Source of the DNA: DBFJGL01 sp048394785
Lineage (GTDB): Bacteria; Bacillota; Clostridia; Christensenellales; CAG-917
DNA: 8,171 nt
NCBI GenBank assembly: GCA_048394785.1
Contig: DBFJGL010000005.1
Span: forward strand, 1-8,171
Direction of reading: 5' to 3'
This document shows, piece after piece, positions 5,213-8,171 of the stretch. Each line of letters begins with the position of its first letter. Position 1 is the stretch's first letter. Position numbers and translations under genes: made by a program. The notes beneath the pieces are model-generated. The model had not been told where the DNA came from and did not search any database. It saw nothing but the letters and a program-made list of their open reading frames with translations.

Positions 5213-5340
5213 CCCCCTCGCGAAAATCTTTGCGCTCGCTTGATTGCGCCTGATGACGCAATGTTACTCGCTTCTTTATTTTCGCTTCTTCCGCGTGTGT
5301 TATGTTACGCACTACGTGCTCCACGCTTAAGCACACGCGG
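5213..5340. repeat. 128-bp structured direct repeat, copy 2 (ends in a terminator-like hairpin)
   Basis: This copy matches 4791-4918 at 122 of 128 positions with no gaps. It can fold into three hairpins: CGCGAAA/TTTGCG with a bulged G (5219-5234), ATTGCG/CGCAAT (5243-5262), and a large one bounded by CCGCGTGTG and CACACGCGG with an inner GCAC-TAC-GTGC (5291-5340). The last is followed on the plus strand by TTTTTT (5341-5346), so this copy could end a plus-strand transcript. I found no convincing plus-strand promoter before it. Confidence 0.85.
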
Positions 5341-5573
5341 TTTTTTCCTATTTCTCGTAGGGGGCTTCGCGGATTGCGCGGCGGAGCAACGTGTCTTGTT
5401 ATGCCACTCGGTCGGGCAAAAGGTACGAACAAAATTTTTGCCCTCCCTTGTACAAAGTATCAACCGCGCAAGTCCTATTCGTCGGGGCGTCGCCCCGACA
5501 GCAAACCTACGCTCTTCGTTTGTGCTTTACTGCTCAACACTCCCTGCCGTCGCTTTTTTAGTCTTTATATGAC
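5341..5573. other. Non-coding stretch downstream of pnp with two hairpins
   Basis: No convincing gene is present; the open frames here lack a ribosome binding site and recognisable protein features. Two inverted repeats stand out. GTCGGGGC-GTC-GCCCCGAC at 5481-5499 is a perfect 8-bp stem with a 3-nt loop. GGGCAAAA (5414-5421) pairs with TTTTGCCC (5436-5443) across 14 bases. The stretch continues directly from the second 128-base direct repeat and may be part of the same larger intergenic element, but no second copy of it lies in this window. Confidence 0.5.
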
Positions 5574-5600
5574 AAAAGCCACCGTTTATCGGTGGCTTTT
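5574..5600 (-). terminator. Intrinsic terminator of pnp
   Basis: AAAAGCCACCG-ATAAA-CGGTGGCTTTT on the minus strand is a perfect 11-bp stem with a 5-nt loop, ending in a T run. It starts 12 bases beyond the pnp TAA. The A/T-flanked symmetry means it could also stop plus-strand transcripts. Confidence 0.9.
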
Positions 5601-5612
5601 TGCTGTTATCAC

Positions 5613-7736
5613 TTATCTGGGAGCCTTCATTATGACTTCTTTAAGTCTTAAATCAACGCGGTGTTTCTCGTCGATTTTGATGACCTTGACAAGCACGATG
5701 TCGCCGATGTCGATAACGTCCGTCACCTTTTCCAATCTCTTTGTTTCGGAGAGTTTGGAGATGTGAATCATACCGTCCTTACCGGGGGCGAAGTTGACGC
5801 TTGCGCCGAACTGTCCCTTGTCGTTCTCCATAATCTTGACCACCTTACCCTCGTAAATATCGCCGACCTCGACGTCGCGGACGATGTTTTCGATTATGGT
5901 TTTGGCTTTTCTGATAGCGGCGTCGTCGTTGCTCGCCACAAAAATCACGCCGTCGTCGTTGATGTCGATTTTAACGCCGGTATCGTCGATAATCTTATTT
6001 ATCGTCTTACCGCCGCTGCCGATTACGTCGCGGATTTTATCGGGGTCGATAGTGAAGGACTCGATTTTGGGAGCCCACTTGCTCAGACCGGTACGGGGCT
6101 TATCCAGCACCTCGGACATCTTGCCGAGAATGAACAGTCTGCCCTGTCTTGCCTGTTCGAGAGCCTTGGTGAGGATATTCTCGTCGATACCCTTGATTTT
6201 AATATCCATCTGAATGGCGGTGATACCCTCGGAGGTACCTGCGACCTTGAAGTCCATATCGCCGAGGAAGTCTTCAAGTCCCTGAATATCGCTGAGCACC
6301 GCGACCTTATTTTCCGCCTCATTCTTGATAAGACCCATAGCGATACCTGCTACGGGAGCCTTGATGGGAACGCCCGCGTCCATAAGCGCGAGGGTGCTGC
6401 CGCACACCGAAGCCTGCGAGGTAGAACCGTTGGAAGACAGGATTTCGCTGACGGTACGTATAGCGTACGGGAATTCTTCTTCGGAGGGAAGCACGGGTTC
6501 CAGACTGCGTTCCGCAAGCGCGCCGTGACCTATCTCGCGTCTGCCGGGGCTCTTCAAAGGCTTGGCTTCGCCCGTGGAGTAACCGGGCATATTATATTGA
6601 TGCATATATCTCTTGTAGTAGTCGTCGTCCAGACCTTCGAGCTTCTGAACTTCGGAGATAGTGCCGAGCGTACAAGTCGTCATCGCCTGCGTCTGACCTC
6701 TCGTGAACACGGCGGAACCGTGAACGCGCGGAAGAATGCCCGCCTCGCACCAGATGGGACGGATATCCGTCAGACCTCTGCCGTCGGGACGAACGCCGTT
6801 ATTGAGTATCTTGGCGCGCACCTTTTCCTTTTTGAGGTAATAGAGGCTGTCGAGGATAAACTTCGTCTTTTTGGCGACGTCGTTGAACTCGTCCGCGAAA
6901 TGCGCAAGCACGTCGACGTTGAGCGCGTCCTCTCTCTCGTCGCGCTCGGAGCGGTCGAAAGTATCGAGCACGTCGTCCATCTTCTTATCGGCATACGCAC
7001 GCACCGCCGCGTCGATGTCTTCGGGGATATGTTCGAGGTCCATTTCGAGTTTGGCTTTGCCCACCTCTTTCTGAATATCCTCGATAAACGCGACGATTCT
7101 CTTGATTTCCTCGTGACCGAACAGTATCGCGCCCAGCATTTCCTTTTCGGAAATAATATCTGCGCCCGCTTCCACCATCATTATGGCGTCCTTGGTACCG
7201 GACAAATTGAGGTGCAATCTCGACTTGGCTCTCTGCGCGCTGTCGGGGTTGATGACGTACTCGCCGTCCACCAAGCCCACCACGACGGAGCCCGTCGGTC
7301 CCGCAAACGGAATGTCGGATATCGAAAGCGCAATGGAGCTGCCTATCATACCGAACACTTCGGGGGGAATGTTCGTATCCACCGAAAGAACGGTTGCAAT
7401 GACGGTCACGTCGTTGAATAGTCCCTTGGGGAAAAGCGGACGGATGGGACGGTCGATGAGGCGGCTTGTAAGAATAGCCTTATCGCTTGCCCTGCCCTCT
7501 CTCTTTTTGAAACCGCCGGGGATTTTGCCGACGGCATACATTTTTTCTTCGTAATCCACGCCGAGAGGGAAATAGTCCATACCCTCGCGCGGTGTTTTGG
7601 ACATAGTGGCGTTGACCATAACCACCGTGTCGCCGCAACGGACGATACAAGAGCCGTTAGCCTGCGAGCAATACGCTCCGGTCTCAACGGTAACTTCTCT
7701 GCCTCCGATGACAGTTTTGAAAATTTTTCTTTCCAT
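5613..7736 (-). CDS. pnp: Polynucleotide phosphorylase (polyribonucleotide nucleotidyltransferase)
   Basis: PNPase is a trimeric phosphorolytic 3'-to-5' exoribonuclease that releases nucleoside diphosphates; in Gram-positive bacteria it works with RNase Y in mRNA decay. At 707 aa it has the normal length. The first RNase PH domain carries GGFKKREGRAS (74-84) and RPIRPLFPKG (96-105). An all-helical linker spans about 220-310. The second RNase PH domain opens with VRPDGRGLTDIRPI (315-328) and holds the catalytic, metal-binding GDMDFKVAG (492-500). A KH domain with VIGSGGKTINKI (571-582) and a C-terminal S1 domain (about 622-698) bind RNA. The S1 domain has a few extra residues (about 636-642) and FGASV where FGAFV is usual. 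AAGGAG lies four bases before the ATG. The rpsO terminator precedes the gene and only a weak promoter (TTGCAA, 17 bases, TAAATA) is visible between them. The gene ends at its own terminator. The identification is secure. Confidence 0.98.
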   Translation of the reverse strand: MERKIFKTVIGGREVTVETGAYCSQANGSCIVRCGDTVVMVNATMSKTPREGMDYFPLGVDYEEKMYAVGKIPGGFKKREGRASDKAILTSRLIDRPIRPLFPKGLFNDVTVIATVLSVDTNIPPEVFGMIGSSIALSISDIPFAGPTGSVVVGLVDGEYVINPDSAQRAKSRLHLNLSGTKDAIMMVEAGADIISEKEMLGAILFGHEEIKRIVAFIEDIQKEVGKAKLEMDLEHIPEDIDAAVRAYADKKMDDVLDTFDRSERDEREDALNVDVLAHFADEFNDVAKKTKFILDSLYYLKKEKVRAKILNNGVRPDGRGLTDIRPIWCEAGILPRVHGSAVFTRGQTQAMTTCTLGTISEVQKLEGLDDDYYKRYMHQYNMPGYSTGEAKPLKSPGRREIGHGALAERSLEPVLPSEEEFPYAIRTVSEILSSNGSTSQASVCGSTLALMDAGVPIKAPVAGIAMGLIKNEAENKVAVLSDIQGLEDFLGDMDFKVAGTSEGITAIQMDIKIKGIDENILTKALEQARQGRLFILGKMSEVLDKPRTGLSKWAPKIESFTIDPDKIRDVIGSGGKTINKIIDDTGVKIDINDDGVIFVASNDDAAIRKAKTIIENIVRDVEVGDIYEGKVVKIMENDKGQFGASVNFAPGKDGMIHISKLSETKRLEKVTDVIDIGDIVLVKVIKIDEKHRVDLRLKEVIMKAPR

Positions 7737-7801
7737 ATTACTCCTTCTGGGAATTCCGTCATTCCCTTATTTATTTAAGCGCGCAAAGCGGCTTTTGCAA
7801 T

Positions 7802-7826
7802 AAAAAGGGGTGCGAACGCGCACCCC
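7802..7826 (-). terminator. Intrinsic terminator of rpsO
   Basis: The minus strand carries GGGGTGCG-CGTT-CGCACCCC, a perfect 8-bp GC-rich stem with a 4-nt loop (7807-7826), followed at once by TTTTT (7802-7806). It begins about 10 bases after the rpsO stop codon, which is a textbook placement. Confidence 0.9.
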
Positions 7827-7835
7827 GAAATCGGC

Positions 7836-8099
7836 TTACTTACGAAGACCCAACGCCGCGACGATTGCGCGGTAACGCTCGATATCCGTGCTTTTGAGAT
7901 AGTTAAGCAAATTTCTTCTCTGACCGACCATCATAAGCAGACCGCGTCTGGAATGGTGGTCCTTGTGGTGAACCTTCAAGTGCTCGGTAAGGTCGGTGAT
8001 TCTTGCGGTAAGCAGAGCAATCTGCACCTCGGGAGAACCGGTATCGCCCTCGGAACGACCGTATTTTGCAATAATTTCCTGTTTTTGAATTTTATCCAT
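7836..8099 (-). CDS. rpsO: 30S ribosomal protein S15
   Basis: S15 is a primary binding protein of the 30S subunit; it contacts the central domain of 16S rRNA and forms an intersubunit bridge. The 87-residue product has the family's usual length (88-89 aa). It shows the hallmark segments GDTGSPEVQIALLTARI (residues 18-34) and HHKDHHSRRGLL (44-55), followed by RRNLLNYL (61-68), which form the rRNA-binding helices. The ATG start is fixed by an AAGGAGG ribosome binding site at 8107-8113, seven bases upstream. A hairpin-T5 terminator follows the stop closely, so most transcripts probably end before pnp. The order rpsO-pnp is the common bacterial arrangement. The leader may allow autoregulation (see the separate entry). 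Identification is secure. Confidence 0.98.
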   Translation of the reverse strand: MDKIQKQEIIAKYGRSEGDTGSPEVQIALLTARITDLTEHLKVHHKDHHSRRGLLMMVGQRRNLLNYLKSTDIERYRAIVAALGLRK

Positions 8100-8171
8100 T
8101 TTTTAACCTCCTTCATTGGATAAATAATTCGCTTTCAACCAAGTAAGTCCACGGAGTATCGGGCAAACCTC
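8100..8171 (-). promoter_or_regulatory. Partial rpsO leader, possible S15 autoregulatory structure
   Basis: On the minus strand TGGA (8148-8151) can pair with TCCA (8117-8120), and CTCC (8153-8156) can pair with GGAG (8108-8111), which is the core of the rpsO ribosome binding site. The two short helices stack around a small asymmetric internal loop, so this fold would hide the binding site. S15 repressing its own leader mRNA is established in several bacteria with unrelated structures. The upstream part and the promoter lie outside the window, so this is an inference from pairing only. Confidence 0.35.

Noticed and set aside
5302..5766. Plus-strand frame across the intergenic region into the pnp end
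   Set aside because: No ribosome binding site, crosses the pnp terminator, and its product shows only repeat-derived sequence and antisense pnp.
5661..7421. Long plus-strand open frame (586 codons) opposite pnp
   Set aside because: It is an antisense shadow of pnp created by codon bias; no ribosome binding site and no protein-family features, while the minus strand reads as complete PNPase.
8104..8171. Open frame upstream of rpsO (EVCPILRG...) as the end of a preceding gene
   Set aside because: Only 22 codons are visible and it ends inside the ribosome binding site; the same bases fit a leader structure better. It cannot be settled within this window.

Overview
The window looks like a chromosomal segment of a Clostridia-type Bacillota (Firmicutes). 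It carries RNase Y (absent from Enterobacteria), strong AAGGAGG-type ribosome binding sites, sigma-A promoters with 17-base spacers, and an M24-type peptidase directly upstream of efp, as I recall for yqhT-efp in Bacillus subtilis. I cannot assign a genus. All recognisable genes lie on the minus strand, so transcription runs from high to low coordinates.

Layout, in the direction of transcription. (1) At 8171-7802: rpsO (ribosomal protein S15) with a leader that could mask its own ribosome binding site, closed by a hairpin-T5 terminator. (2) At 7736-5574: pnp (polynucleotide phosphorylase) with its own terminator. (3) At 5573-4746: about 830 bases without a gene, holding two 128-base direct repeats and two hairpin repeats of a family that also fills the left end. 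(4) At 4745-1426: an operon with a near-consensus promoter whose spacer is a perfect 18-base palindrome, a leader of about 130 nt, then rny (RNase Y), an M24B peptidase catalytic domain that overlaps rny and starts with TTG, efp (elongation factor P), and a terminator. (5) At 1362-785: a clear sigma-A promoter followed by a small two-helix membrane protein gene with an in-frame TAA, probably a pseudogene. (6) At 741-1: a dense array of hairpin repeats arranged in higher-order units of about 280-306 bases that probably continues beyond the window.

Functionally the genes concern RNA turnover and translation. RNase Y starts mRNA decay at the membrane and PNPase degrades fragments 3'-to-5'; both belong to the RNA-degrading network of Gram-positive bacteria. 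S15 is a ribosomal protein, EF-P relieves stalling at polyproline, and the M24B enzyme probably cleaves peptides next to proline.

The most unusual content is non-coding. At least nine copies of a hairpin element share fixed outer flanks (TGTCATTGCGAG ... GCAATCCC), while the inner arm differs from copy to copy yet stays self-complementary. The 128-base repeats differ mainly in predicted hairpin loops. Both patterns suggest selection on, or mobilisation through, secondary structure. Related GCGAGCGAAGCG-type repeats occur, from memory, in many bacterial genomes, so the family itself may not be new.
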